The notes under the pieces: generated by a model
The model's database searches: none
Seen by the model: only the letters and a program-made list of their open reading frames with translations
What the model was told of the DNA's origin: nothing
Made by a program: the position numbers and the translations under genes
Part shown: positions 17,592-26,839 of the stretch, piece after piece
Layout of the letters: each line of letters opens with the position of its first letter
Numbering within the stretch: position 1 is the first letter of the stretch
From: Arthrobacter stackebrandtii
GTDB lineage: Bacteria; Actinomycetota; Actinomycetes; Actinomycetales; Micrococcaceae
NCBI RefSeq assembly: GCF_017876675.1
Contig: NZ_JAGIOI010000001.1
Coordinates: 2,046,001 to 2,110,000 of the forward strand
Length of the DNA stretch: 64,000 nt
Reading direction: 5' to 3'

Positions 17592-19046
17592 CTACTGGAT
17601 GCCGAAGAGCGCCTCAACAGTGCCGATGCCGAAGAAGAGCAGGAACGCCGCGGCGACAGCCCACATGAGCGGGTGTACTTCCTTGGCGCGGCCCTGGAAC
17701 AGGCGGATCAGCACGAACGCGATGAAGCCCGCGCCGAGGCCGTTGGCGATCGAGTACGTGAACGGCATGAGCGTGAACGTCAGGAAGGCCGGGATGCCGA
17801 TGCCCCAGTCGGACCAGTCGATCTTTCCCACCTGGGAGACCATCATGAAGCCCACAACCACCAGGGCCGGGGCCACTGCCTCGAAGGGGACCAGCTTGAT
17901 TAGCGGGGTGACGAACATGGCCAGCAGCAGGAGCACACCGGTGACGATCGAGGCCAGGCCCGTGCGGGCGCCCTCGCCGATGCCCGCACCGGACTCAACG
18001 TAGATCTGGTTGGAGGAAGTGGAAGCGCCGCCGCCGGCGATTGCGCCGAACGCGTCAACCAGCAGGACCTTGTCCACGTCGGGGATGGTTCCGTCCTCGC
18101 GCATGGATCCGGCCTCGGAGGCCAGGCCCACCATGGTGCCCATGGCGTCGAAGAAGATGCTCAGCAGGATCACAAACGCCAGCAGGATGGCGGCCAGTGC
18201 GCCCAGCTTGCCGAAGGCGCCAAAGATGCTGACCTGGCCAATGAGGGACAGGTCGGGCATGGACCACTCGGACAGCTGCGGGGAAACCAGCGACCAGCCC
18301 TGCGGGTTGCTGTTCACGCCGTCGAAGGACGGGCCGATGTGCAGCGTCATTTCCAGGATGTTCGCCAGGACGGTGGAGACGATGATGCCGATCAGGATGG
18401 CGCCCTTGACCTTGCGGACCACCAGGCCGATCGTCAGGACCAGGCCCACCACGAACACCAGAGTGGGCCAGCCCATGAGCTTGCCGTCGAAGCCCAGACC
18501 CACGGGAACAGTGGTGCCGGCGACATCGGGGATGCGGCGCACGAAGCCGGCGTTGACCAGGCCGATGAGTGCGATGAACATGCCGATGCCCACCACGATG
18601 GCCGTCTTCAGGCCCTCCGGCACGGCCTTGAACACGGCGGTGCGGAAGCCGGTGAGGACCAGGATGAACATGGTGATGCCGGAAAGGACCACCAGGCCCA
18701 TGACGTCAGGCCAGGTCAGGCCCGGGTTTGTCGCAACGGTGACGGCCACAAACGCGTTGACGCCCAGCCCCGTGGCCATGGCGAAGGGGTGCTTGGCCCA
18801 CGCGCCCATGATGATGGTCAGGATGCCGGCCACGAATGCGGTGACGGCGGCAACGCGCTCCAGCCCCAGCACCTCGCCGGAGGAGTCTGCGCCACCCAGG
18901 ATCAGCGGGTTCAGCACCACGATGTAGCTCATCGCGAAGAACGTGGCGAAACCACCGCGGATCTCCCGCGAATAATTCGAGCCGCGCTCGGTGACCTTGA
19001 AGTATTTGTCGACCGCTGAGAGCCTGACATCCGTTTTGACAGCCAT
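17592..19046 (-). CDS. NCS2/AzgA-type purine (guanine/hypoxanthine/adenine) permease
   Basis: 484 residues with some twelve membrane segments. The N-terminus (DKYFKVTERGSNYSREIRGG, then ATFFAMSYIVVLNPLIL) is diagnostic of the AzgA-like branch, which imports adenine, guanine or hypoxanthine with protons. The central GATSTSSNQIYVES-like region appears here as GGGASTSSNQIYVES. The ATG at 19046 has GGAGGG upstream. It stands alone on the minus strand, divergent from a CopC gene. Which purine it prefers cannot be read from sequence. Confidence 0.9.
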   Translation of the reverse strand: MAVKTDVRLSAVDKYFKVTERGSNYSREIRGGFATFFAMSYIVVLNPLILGGADSSGEVLGLERVAAVTAFVAGILTIIMGAWAKHPFAMATGLGVNAFVAVTVATNPGLTWPDVMGLVVLSGITMFILVLTGFRTAVFKAVPEGLKTAIVVGIGMFIALIGLVNAGFVRRIPDVAGTTVPVGLGFDGKLMGWPTLVFVVGLVLTIGLVVRKVKGAILIGIIVSTVLANILEMTLHIGPSFDGVNSNPQGWSLVSPQLSEWSMPDLSLIGQVSIFGAFGKLGALAAILLAFVILLSIFFDAMGTMVGLASEAGSMREDGTIPDVDKVLLVDAFGAIAGGGASTSSNQIYVESGAGIGEGARTGLASIVTGVLLLLAMFVTPLIKLVPFEAVAPALVVVGFMMVSQVGKIDWSDWGIGIPAFLTFTLMPFTYSIANGLGAGFIAFVLIRLFQGRAKEVHPLMWAVAAAFLLFFGIGTVEALFGIQ

Positions 19047-19282
19047 ATGAGAGCCCTCCGGGCAAAGTGGAATGGAGTTTAAGGTATTCGAGGAAATACT
19101 AGCCGGTAATTTCGCCGCGGAGCATACATGTCCAAGCTGGGTATTGTCCCCTTTGTGAAGAACGACGGCGGCACCCGGCCCGGTGCCGCGGCCCGCCCGG
19201 GTACCCGGTCTGTTCGGGATTCTCCCATTATTCTGGGATAGCGTAAGGTGCCGCCCCTTGACCGAACAAAGGAATTCCAGCC

Positions 19283-19888
19283 GTGATTTCGCCCGAAAAC
19301 TGCCTCCCCCGTGAGACGAACATGACATCAAAATTTCCGGCCGTACGGATCCTGGCCGGGGTATTGGTCCTGCTGCTGATGCTTTTCGGCTCCGTCACGG
19401 CAGCCTCCGCCCACGATGCAGTCACGGGGACGGCGCCGTCGGACGGCGAGACCGTTGACACGGTTCCGGAGCAGGTGACCGTCACGATGTCCAATACCCC
19501 GGCCACCATCGGCTCGGAGATCCAGGTGGTTGACGGCTCAGGCACCAACTGGGCCACGGGCCCGGTGGACGTCCTGGACCAGACCGCCACGCAGGCAATC
19601 AAGCCCGGCGCCCCTGCCGGCGAGTACACGGTGAAGTGGCGGCTGGTCTCCTCCGACTCACACCCGATCGAAGGCGAATTCACGTTCACGGCCACGGCGG
19701 CCGGCACCGGCCAGGTTGTTGGTGCTGGCCCCATGGTCTCGGTGAAGCCGGTGCCGGAGAAGCCGCTGGAGCAGGTCAAGGATGAAAGTTCCGTGCCGTG
19801 GAGCGTCATCGGCTTGTTTGTTGTCCTTGTGGGCGTTGTCATCGCCATGGTCATTGTGGCCCGCCGCCGCCTGGGCAGGGACGAGTAG
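19283..19888 (+). CDS. Copper-resistance CopC-domain exported protein
   Basis: 201 residues from a GTG at 19283 with AAAGGA upstream; an ATG at 19322 would give a shorter signal peptide and is the main alternative. The signal peptide ends Ala-Ser-Ala-His, exposing a His at the mature N-terminus, the usual first Cu(II) ligand of CopC. The single CopC domain follows (TAPSDGE early, SSDSHPIEGEFTF late, with the conserved Asp-Ser-His). A C-terminal transmembrane helix and basic tail (about 170-201) anchor it facing outward. A T-rich terminator follows. Role: periplasm-side copper binding or transfer. No CopD is adjacent. Confidence 0.88.
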   Translation: MISPENCLPRETNMTSKFPAVRILAGVLVLLLMLFGSVTAASAHDAVTGTAPSDGETVDTVPEQVTVTMSNTPATIGSEIQVVDGSGTNWATGPVDVLDQTATQAIKPGAPAGEYTVKWRLVSSDSHPIEGEFTFTATAAGTGQVVGAGPMVSVKPVPEKPLEQVKDESSVPWSVIGLFVVLVGVVIAMVIVARRRLGRDE

Positions 19889-19966
19889 CCGGCCGCTTCC
19901 CCATGCCCCACGGCAGGACGGCGGTCCCGCCCGTGACCCGGCAGAGATGGCCACAAGAGTGACCGG

Positions 19967-20018
19967 CTCCCCGAACGTTGGACCGATGAATTCGGGCCGA
20001 TGCCTTCGGGGAGTTTTT
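19967..20018 (+). terminator. Rho-independent terminator after the CopC gene
   Basis: CTCCCCGAA (19967-19975) pairs with TTCGGGGAG (20005-20013) across a 29-base loop and is followed by TTTTT. It also separates the CopC gene from the convergent flavoprotein gene. Confidence 0.65.
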
Positions 20019-20053
20019 CATGCTTCCACGCCAGTCAACGGCGCGCGGCATGC

Positions 20054-20659
20054 CTAGGCTGCGGCGAACCCCACGTCCCGCGCGGCGACACGGGCGGCGA
20101 TGGACTGGCCGGCACGCTTGGCCTGGTGCAGGATCTCGTGCGTGGTGGGGATCTCAAGATTTCCCACACCCACCAGGTACAGGCCCAAGGCGTGCATGCT
20201 GCTGCGCAGCTCGCCGGTGACCCCAACGCCGTGCAGGACCTTGCGCAGCTGGCTCAGGGCGCCGCGGGTGAAGACGACGCTGTGGGCGTTGAGTGTGCCC
20301 TCCGCGGTGTGGACGCGCCACTGGCGGCTGCTGGAACTGGCAATGCGGGTCAGGTCCAAGGCCTGGGTGTCCGGGCGGATGTCCAGCTCGTGGCGGCGGG
20401 CGTAGTGCTCCAGCAGCCGCACAATCTCGCTGCGCTCGCTCAGCTCTTCAAGGCTGATCCCGCCAGTTGTCGGCTGGATGGGGGAGGGCTGCTTCAAGCT
20501 GCACGCCCCATCCACCACGATGGCCTTGACACCCTGCCTGTTCAACTCCGCCGCAACGGCCAGGGCGGAGAACCCGGAACCGATCACTATGGTGGTGGTC
20601 ATTTCCGCCTCCGGCGGGGCGGCACCCCGGTCAGGCGCGGTGGATGGCACAACACTCAT
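20054..20659 (-). CDS. Short FAD/NAD-binding oxidoreductase-like protein
   Basis: 201 residues from the ATG at 20659, which has GAGGAGG eight bases upstream. A Rossmann nucleotide-binding start is clear: IVIGSGFSALAVAAEL, then a hydrophobic strand ending in Asp. The C-terminus (LGLYLVGVGNLEIPTTHE and a basic helix) resembles the last part of pyridine-nucleotide-disulphide oxidoreductases. The whole is less than half the usual length and no CxxC pair is seen, so the catalytic middle appears shortened. It is last in a three-gene minus-strand set after a sugar-lactone oxidase. A role as reductase partner is possible, but the function is unknown. Confidence 0.65.
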   Translation of the reverse strand: MSVVPSTAPDRGAAPPEAEMTTTIVIGSGFSALAVAAELNRQGVKAIVVDGACSLKQPSPIQPTTGGISLEELSERSEIVRLLEHYARRHELDIRPDTQALDLTRIASSSSRQWRVHTAEGTLNAHSVVFTRGALSQLRKVLHGVGVTGELRSSMHALGLYLVGVGNLEIPTTHEILHQAKRAGQSIAARVAARDVGFAAA

Positions 20660-20754
20660 GGCAAAAGCCTCCTCGAACGGTGGGAGAACTGGTGGTGGTG
20701 GCACAGCCGGGAGCATGGCTTTGCCTTGGGTTGAAACGCCGCAACGGTGCGGGC

Positions 20755-22062
20755 TTAGGGCAGGACCCGCTCCAAATACGTGTTCTTGAACACGCGCTTG
20801 GGATCGAGGCCATCTCGAACCTTACAGAACTTTTCCAGGTCTGGGTAGAGCCCGCGAAAGTCCTTTGATTGGAGGAAATGCCACTTGCCCCAATGCGGCC
20901 TTCCGTCGTAGCTGCGGAAGATCTCCTCCGCCGCACGGAAGTACGCAAAAGGGTCGGTTTTCACGTGCTGGTGGATGGCAATGTAGCCGCTTTCGCGGTT
21001 GTTTGCCGTGGACAGGACAATGTTGTCCGCCGCCGCACTGCGCACCTCAACGGGGAAGGAAATCTGGAATCCGCGGCGCTTGATCATGGTGTCCAGGTCC
21101 CGCAGCGCATTGGGCACCTGGTCCAGCGGGATGGCGTATTCCATCTCGCGGAAGCGCACGGTGCGGGTCGTGGCAAACACATTGTGCGAGGCGTCGCCAA
21201 ACTCCCTGTTGCCGGTCAACCTGGAGGCGAGCCGGTTGACCCGCGGGATCACATCCGGGAACTTCCCCGTGACGTTGCACAGGGCCGAGAACAAGGTGTT
21301 TGACACCAGCACGTCATCCACCAGGTGCGCGCGCCTGGACAGCGGCCGCACCCCCGCAGGCAGACTCCCGGGGGCGTGCCGAGTGTTGGTCTTGGTCAGG
21401 GCGGTCTCGCTGTGCGGGAACCAGTAAAACTCAAAATGGTCCACGGCGGACTGCCGCTCGGCGAAGTTTTCCAGCACGCCGGCCAGCGGTTCCGGGCGTT
21501 CCACGGCGTGCAGCATGAACGCGTCCACGCACTGCAGCGTCACCTCGACAATGATGCCCAGGGCGCCCAGTCCCACACGCGCCACGGCAAAGACCTCGGC
21601 GTTCTCTGTCTCCGAGCAGCGCAGCACCTCGCCCGTGCCGGTCACGAGCGTCAATGCCCGGATCTGCGTGGCGATGCCGCCAAACGCCCTGCCCGTCCCA
21701 TGCGTGCCCGTGGACACGGCGCCGGAAATCGACTGCCGGTCGATGTCGCCCAGGTTTTCCATGGCCAGCCCGTACGGCGCCAGCAGTGCGGGAATCTCAT
21801 GCAGCCGCGTGCCGCCGGCCAAGGTCGCCTGCTTCTTTTCCCGGTCCACGTGGAGCAGCCCGCTGATCCCGTCCAGGCGCAGCTGCACGCCGCTGGTCAG
21901 TGCGATGTCCGTGAAGCTGTGCCCGGCGCCCACCGCCTTGAGTGTGCCGCCGGAGGCTGCCGCCGCGGCGGCCAAGGCGGATATCTCCGCCACCGTGCTT
22001 GGTTGTTCGACGGCGGCCGGCCGGCACCGCTGGTCCCCGGCCCAATTGCGCCACTCACTCAT
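20755..22062 (-). CDS. FAD-linked sugar-lactone oxidase (D-arabinono/L-gulono-1,4-lactone oxidase family)
   Basis: 435 residues. The N-terminal FAD-binding domain shows VGAGHSFTDIA with His48, the usual site of covalent FAD attachment, and SGAVSTGTHGTG. The C-terminal ALO domain ends with the motif HWGKWH and a final CKVRDGLDPKRVF. Enzymes of this family oxidise aldonolactones or polyols. Plain D-arabinono-lactone oxidase, gulono-lactone dehydrogenase and xylitol oxidase cannot be told apart by eye. Its ATG overlaps the stop of the PLP enzyme gene by four bases, so the two are cotranslated. Confidence 0.87.
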   Translation of the reverse strand: MSEWRNWAGDQRCRPAAVEQPSTVAEISALAAAAAASGGTLKAVGAGHSFTDIALTSGVQLRLDGISGLLHVDREKKQATLAGGTRLHEIPALLAPYGLAMENLGDIDRQSISGAVSTGTHGTGRAFGGIATQIRALTLVTGTGEVLRCSETENAEVFAVARVGLGALGIIVEVTLQCVDAFMLHAVERPEPLAGVLENFAERQSAVDHFEFYWFPHSETALTKTNTRHAPGSLPAGVRPLSRRAHLVDDVLVSNTLFSALCNVTGKFPDVIPRVNRLASRLTGNREFGDASHNVFATTRTVRFREMEYAIPLDQVPNALRDLDTMIKRRGFQISFPVEVRSAAADNIVLSTANNRESGYIAIHQHVKTDPFAYFRAAEEIFRSYDGRPHWGKWHFLQSKDFRGLYPDLEKFCKVRDGLDPKRVFKNTYLERVLP

Positions 22063-23357
22063 ATGAACGCTTTCCCTTCGCCTCGGTAGGTGGGTGCCGC
22101 GCCCACCCTTTGGCCGCCGTCGATCATCTCCAGCGCTTCCACGTGTTCACAAATTTCCCCCGACTTGGCATGCCGGAACCACACCTTGTCCCCTATTCGC
22201 AGGGAGGCGGCCGCGGCGCCGCGCAGCGGGGTCTGCACCTCGCCGGCACCCTCCGTGCCGATCAGCGAGAGCCCGGGCGGGTGCACGGGGACGGGGGAGC
22301 GGTCCGCGCCGGACGGGCCCGAAGCGATCCAGCCGGCACCCAGCACGGTCACAATGTCGGGGTCCGGACGGCGGACCACGGGAACGGCGAAGCCAACGGC
22401 GTGGGCCGGGGTGAAGCGCGTATAGCCGTCAAAAAGGGTGGGGCCGAACAGTCCGGAACCGGCGGCGAGCTCCGTCACGGAAGGGTCCGCCGCGGTCAGT
22501 TCCAGGGACCCGGTTCCGCCGCCGTTGACGAATTCAAGGTCCGCCACGTTGCGCACGGCCGCCACCACGTTCGTGCGGCGGCGGGTGATTTCGGCCATCG
22601 AGGTGCGTTGCATCTGTTGGAGGACGGCGCCCTTTGCCAGGTCGGCCACCTTAAGGGAGCCGTGCGGGCTGTCCTGCAGCCCGGCCACCTGGGCCTCGTA
22701 GGCCATCATGCCGACGAGGGTGAAGAGGGCCGTTCCGGACTTCTTGAACCCGGCCATGGCCAGTGCCAGCCCCACGGCGGCGGATCCGTCGCGGATGGGC
22801 GAGCGGTACACGCCGATGTGGCCCAGGGCGCGCCCGCGGACGGCGGGGCGCCACGAGGCATCCAGGTCCACGCACAGGCGGATGGGTGCGGCGGGGGTGG
22901 TGCCGGCGAGGGCCGCGGCCATCCATTCCAGCTGCTCGGCGGAGTCCACCATGAGCGTGATGCGGGCGCATGCGGTCTCGCTTGCGGCCAGCTCGCGCAG
23001 TGCGCCAGCGTCGGCCGTCGGGTACGCCACCACGATGTCGGTGAAGTCGCCGCTGGGGTCGGCCGCCAGCCAGAGCGCCTCGGGGAGGGTGAAGCCGAGG
23101 ATGCCGGCGAAGCCGGGCTGCTTCAGCACGGCGCGGAGCACTTCCCTGCTGCGGATGGACTTGCTGGCCACGCGGATGGGCCTGCCTCCGGCCCGGCGCA
23201 GCAGCGAGCCGGCGTTGAAGGAAAGCGCCTTGAGGTCCAGGACGGCCACGGGGCCGGGCAGGTCCGCGCAGGCAGCGTCCGCCGCAGGCCAGACGTCCGC
23301 GGGCGCGCGCCCGTTGTTCATCCCTGCAGCCAGTTCCGGTCCAAGCAACGTCATCAT
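22059..23357 (-). CDS. PLP-dependent alanine-racemase-fold enzyme (D-threonine aldolase / D-serine dehydratase type)
   Basis: 432 residues from ATG 23357; a second ATG three bases on (23354) is better spaced from AAGGTGGG and is equally possible. The fold-III PLP lysine is Lys66 in Arg-Val-Ala-Ser-Lys. A barrel with NGGGTGS-type phosphate-binding sequence follows, and the C-terminal domain holds His and Cys residues (GDKVWFRHAKSGEICEH) that fit the metal site of D-serine dehydratases. The substrate could be a D-hydroxy amino acid. Overlap with the lactone oxidase gene suggests a joint pathway that I cannot name. Confidence 0.8.
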   Translation of the reverse strand: MMTLLGPELAAGMNNGRAPADVWPAADAACADLPGPVAVLDLKALSFNAGSLLRRAGGRPIRVASKSIRSREVLRAVLKQPGFAGILGFTLPEALWLAADPSGDFTDIVVAYPTADAGALRELAASETACARITLMVDSAEQLEWMAAALAGTTPAAPIRLCVDLDASWRPAVRGRALGHIGVYRSPIRDGSAAVGLALAMAGFKKSGTALFTLVGMMAYEAQVAGLQDSPHGSLKVADLAKGAVLQQMQRTSMAEITRRRTNVVAAVRNVADLEFVNGGGTGSLELTAADPSVTELAAGSGLFGPTLFDGYTRFTPAHAVGFAVPVVRRPDPDIVTVLGAGWIASGPSGADRSPVPVHPPGLSLIGTEGAGEVQTPLRGAAAASLRIGDKVWFRHAKSGEICEHVEALEMIDGGQRVGAAPTYRGEGKAFI

Positions 23358-23373
23358 TGCGCCCACCTTCAAG

Positions 23374-23387
23374 TTACTGTCCAGTAA
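23374..23387. promoter_or_regulatory. Palindromic candidate operator before the PLP-enzyme operon
   Basis: TTACTG-TC-CAGTAA is a perfect 6-bp-arm palindrome 16 bases upstream of the operon start. Size and form suit a TetR- or GntR-type repressor. No such regulator gene lies beside it, so the protein would act from elsewhere. Confidence 0.4.
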
Positions 23388-23577
23388 GTAGTTCCTAACC
23401 CAAGAATGGCACATCCCCGGAGTCAAGTGTGAAAAGTTAGGTTACGTGACTTTTCCGCTGCAGCGCGGGGCAACTTGACGCCACCTGCTGAAGCGGCAAT
23501 AGTCACAAGTACAGGCCGCGAAGGGGAGGCGCCACGGCGTTTGGCCCATCCGGCAAACCAGAGCCAGGAGGCGCAGC

Positions 23578-24582
23578 ATGAGCAGCCAAGACGACACTAC
23601 GTCGGCACCCACGCCCGAATTCTCCCCCAACCCAACAGGCATTGTGGTCGGCATCGACGGCTCCGAGCAAAGCCACTGCGCCCTGATCTGGGCCGCCCGC
23701 GAGGCCAAGAAGCGCAACGTGCCCCTGCACCTGGTCACCGCCTACACGGTGCCCATATTTGCCGCGTCCGGGCTCGACGGCGGTTACGCCACCGTGGACG
23801 ACGACGTCATTCGCCAGGGCGCCGAGGCGGTGCTCCGCGAGTCGGCCGCCAAGGTGGCGCACCTGAACGTCCAAATGGACGCCCGCGTTGAAAACGGCGA
23901 TGCCGCCGGGGTGCTGCTGGACCTCAGCGAGAGCGCCGAACTGCTGGTGTTTGGTTCGCGCGGCCGGGGCGGCTTCATGGGCCGGCTGCTGGGCAGCGTC
24001 AGCACGGCGCTGCCGGCCCACGCAAAATGCCCCACCGTCACCGTCCCGCTCAGCTGCGCGCCGCGGTTTGGCGAGGAACTGGAGGCCGGGGACGCCAGGC
24101 CCGTCATTGAAAAGGTCGTCACGGTCGGCGTGGACGGTTCGGACCAGGCCCGGTATGCGGTGCTGCTAGCCGCAGAACAGGCCCAACGCAACGGCAGCAC
24201 GCTACGCATCATCTGCGCGGTCCAGCCGTACACAGGTTCACTTGCCTGGATGCCCGCGCCCGTGGACCGGGAGGCATTGTTTGAAGAGATCCAGGTCCAG
24301 CTCGACGCCGGCAAGAAGTGGCTGCAGCACCACTTCCCCAATCTGCCGATCGTCCTGGACCTGCAGGAAGGCTCCGCCGTGGATGCACTGGTCAAGGCCA
24401 GTGAAACGTCCGAGCTGCTGGTCATGGGCACCCGCGGCCGCGGCGGCTTCGCCGGCATGCTGCTCGGTTCCACCACCGACGGCGTCCGGCACCACGCCAA
24501 GGGCCCCATCTTGGTGGTCCGAGACAAGGAAGACCCCCGCCAGGGCGACCGTTCCGCATTTGGCCCGCTGCTGAAGGCCTGA
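23578..24582 (+). CDS. Tandem-domain universal stress protein
   Basis: 334 residues made of two Usp domains (about 20-160 and 178-325). Each begins with a VVGIDGS/VGVDGS strand and ends with an ATP-binding loop, GSRGRGGFMGRLLGSVS and GTRGRGGFAGMLLGSTT, of the G-2x-G-9x-G-S/T form. Such proteins are cytosolic ATP-binding stress factors in actinobacteria, often induced by hypoxia or stationary phase. The ATG at 23578 follows AGGAGG. The gene is single and is followed by a 600-bp repeat region. Confidence 0.9.
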   Translation: MSSQDDTTSAPTPEFSPNPTGIVVGIDGSEQSHCALIWAAREAKKRNVPLHLVTAYTVPIFAASGLDGGYATVDDDVIRQGAEAVLRESAAKVAHLNVQMDARVENGDAAGVLLDLSESAELLVFGSRGRGGFMGRLLGSVSTALPAHAKCPTVTVPLSCAPRFGEELEAGDARPVIEKVVTVGVDGSDQARYAVLLAAEQAQRNGSTLRIICAVQPYTGSLAWMPAPVDREALFEEIQVQLDAGKKWLQHHFPNLPIVLDLQEGSAVDALVKASETSELLVMGTRGRGGFAGMLLGSTTDGVRHHAKGPILVVRDKEDPRQGDRSAFGPLLKA

Positions 24583-24624
24583 CGCCTGGAGGCCCCCCAC
24601 TTGCGGAGGCCGAACCGCTGCTTG

Positions 24625-25163
24625 GCTCGACGGCGCCCGGCCCACCCAGGGCGGGCTGGCCGCTGCAGGCCATGGCAGCCCGGCACAGAGTGCACTGTTC
24701 TGCGCAGCGTTCCGCGTTGACCTGACGCACAACACTGTTCTGCGTCATGCCGGCACCAAACTATGCGCAGAACGGCACGCTTATGCCACAAGAACCAGCC
24801 AGGCAGCCCAACTCGGCTTGCGATTTTTCATTGCGCGCCGTTCCCGGTTAACCGTGCGCAGGCGTGGTGGAGCTCGACGGCGGCCGGCCCACCCAGGGCG
24901 GGTCGGCCGCCGTCGGGCTGGCAGCCCGGCACAGAGTGCACTGTTCTGCGCAGCGTTCCGCGTTGACCTGACGCACAACACTGTTCTGCGTCATGCCGGC
25001 ACCAAACTATGCGCAGAACGGCACGCTTATGCCACAAGAACCAGCCAGGCAGCCCAACCCGGCTTGCGAGTCTTCATTGCGCGCCGCTCCCGGTTAACCG
25101 TGCGCAGGCGTGGTGGAGCTCGACGGCGCCCTGCCCACCCAAGGCGGGTCGGCCGCCGACGGG
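24625..25163. repeat. Tandem duplication, ~246-bp unit (two copies plus a partial third)
   Basis: A unit starting at GCTCGACGGC begins at 24625, 24872 and 25118. The first two copies are nearly identical along their lengths; the third stops after about 45 bases. Each unit holds a GC-rich hairpin at its start (for example 24875-24915) and GTTCTGCGCA pairing with TGCGCAGAAC further in. The array fills the gap between the convergent Usp and NlpC/P60 genes. No coding potential is evident. Confidence 0.85.
24875..24915. terminator. Terminator-like hairpin inside the tandem repeat
   Basis: 16-base arms (24875-24890 and 24900-24915) pair at 15 positions around a 9-base loop. The core matches the hairpin after the galactanase gene. 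Variants begin the first and third repeat units, so transcripts from both flanking genes would meet such hairpins. Confidence 0.55.
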
Positions 25164-25178
25164 CATGGAATTTTGGGC

Positions 25179-26705
25179 CTAGTACCTGGCCGCGTACGGA
25201 TACAGGCTCATGCCCGTCATCCACTGCAGGTCCGTAACGCCCAGCGGCTGGGTCGGGTTCAGAGCCTGGACCACCTGGTTGTTGCCGATGTAGATCGCGA
25301 TGTGGCTGAATGCTCCGCCGGACTCGTTGAACACCAGCAGGTCCCCGTACTGCATCTGGGAGATCGGGACCCGCACCGGCGCCGCCCAGAACTGATCTGT
25401 TCCAGTGCGGGGCACCCAGCGTCCGGCTGCTGCGAACGCCTGCTGGACAAGCCCGGAGCAGTCAAACGCCGTGGGGCCGGTGCCGCCCAGCAGGTATGGG
25501 CTGCCCACCTTGGACATCGCGTAGTTCACCATGACGTTGATGGAATTGTCCGAGGGCGGCGCAACTGGCGGCGCCGGAGGCTCCACCGGTGGTGTCGGCT
25601 TGGGTGCGGGAGGGGGCGGGGTGGGCTTGGGTGCCGGAGCGGGTGCCGGCGGCGTGGTTGGCGCTGGCGCGGGAGCTGGTGCTGGTACAGGTGCAGGTGC
25701 CGGTGCCGGTGCTGGGACCGGGGCCGGCTTGGGTGCAGGGGCGGGAATCGCCGGGGCCGGTTTCGCGGGCTGGGGCTTGGGCAGCTTCGCGGGTTCCGGA
25801 TTGGCAGCGGCAGGGGTTTGGGCCAGTGGGCTCACGTCCGTGCCGAGCGGCCTGACAGGTTCGGGGGCCTGCGCGGATTCTGCAATCTGCCGGGCCAATG
25901 CCTCCGCCTGGGCCTTGCGTTCCAGTTCGTCCACGCGGGCGCCTTCCAATTCCACAGTGGTGTCGTGGAGGGTGGCCAGGCGCTCGAGCGTGAGTTGGCG
26001 CTGTGCAGAAGCGTCGGCAACCACGGCGGCCTGCGCCCGGGCTGCCTGCTCGGCCGTCGTGAGGGACGCCTGTGCGGCGGCAATGGCGGCGTCCGCAGCC
26101 TTGCGTGCCTCGGCAGCCTGGTCTGCCAGTGCCGTTGACGTTGCGGCAGCGGCTTCCGCCGTGTTGAAGGTTTGGGCCCGGTTGGTGCCCAGGACCATGA
26201 GGGTGGAGGCCTGGTAGATGGCGTCGTCGGCGTCGTCGCTGGCCAGGAAGGTCTGGACGCTGAGGTCCAGCCCGCCGTTCTTGTACAGGCTGCCCGCAAG
26301 CTGGCCCAGCTGGGTCTTGGCCTTGCCGTACGCCGCTGTTGCCTCATCCGCGCGTGCCTGTGAGGCATCCGCCTCGGCCACGCGCCTGTCCCTCAGCACC
26401 ATGGCGTTCGTGTAGGCATCGTTGGCGCCCATGGAGGCGACGACGGAGGCGTCCATGCGCTGCTTCGCGTCGCTGATGGCCTGGTCCAGCTGGGCCGAAA
26501 CGGCCGCGGTGGCGGACTCGGATTCCTTGGCCCGGGCAATGTCATCCTGGGTGGGCACCTTGGGACTAAACGGGCGCAACGAAAACTGTTGGGCCGCCGT
26601 CGTGCTTAGGGGCGGGGAGGCAAGTGCGGGGGAGAGGAGGGAGCCGGCGGCGAAGGTGGCACAGGCCAGTGCGGTGGTGCCGCGAAGCAAGAAGCGCCTT
26701 GTCAT
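25179..26705 (-). CDS. Secreted NlpC/P60 peptidoglycan endopeptidase with coiled-coil and Pro/Ala linker
   Basis: 508 residues. A signal peptide (1-29) is followed by an Ala-rich coiled coil (about 45-270), a Pro/Ala/Lys low-complexity spacer (about 300-385) and the C-terminal NlpC/P60 domain. Catalytic Cys416 lies in Asp-Cys-Ser-Gly and His468 in Phe-Ser-His. At the third catalytic position, 12 residues after the His, is Gln480 where many family members have His. This layout resembles RipA-type hydrolases that cut peptide cross-links during cell separation, kept in check by the coiled coil. Monocistronic; the tandem repeat lies downstream. Confidence 0.9.
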   Translation of the reverse strand: MTRRFLLRGTTALACATFAAGSLLSPALASPPLSTTAAQQFSLRPFSPKVPTQDDIARAKESESATAAVSAQLDQAISDAKQRMDASVVASMGANDAYTNAMVLRDRRVAEADASQARADEATAAYGKAKTQLGQLAGSLYKNGGLDLSVQTFLASDDADDAIYQASTLMVLGTNRAQTFNTAEAAAATSTALADQAAEARKAADAAIAAAQASLTTAEQAARAQAAVVADASAQRQLTLERLATLHDTTVELEGARVDELERKAQAEALARQIAESAQAPEPVRPLGTDVSPLAQTPAAANPEPAKLPKPQPAKPAPAIPAPAPKPAPVPAPAPAPAPVPAPAPAPAPTTPPAPAPAPKPTPPPPAPKPTPPVEPPAPPVAPPSDNSINVMVNYAMSKVGSPYLLGGTGPTAFDCSGLVQQAFAAAGRWVPRTGTDQFWAAPVRVPISQMQYGDLLVFNESGGAFSHIAIYIGNNQVVQALNPTQPLGVTDLQWMTGMSLYPYAARY

Positions 26706-26839
26706 CCTGTGCCTATCTGGAAATGTGGGTGCGGAACTGAAACAGTGTGTGAATCGGTGCAGCTGAAGCCGACATTACGGCCCACCCGCACCTTTGGCAA
26801 CATCCGCAACACAGGCCACATGAATCACATTCGTGTCAT

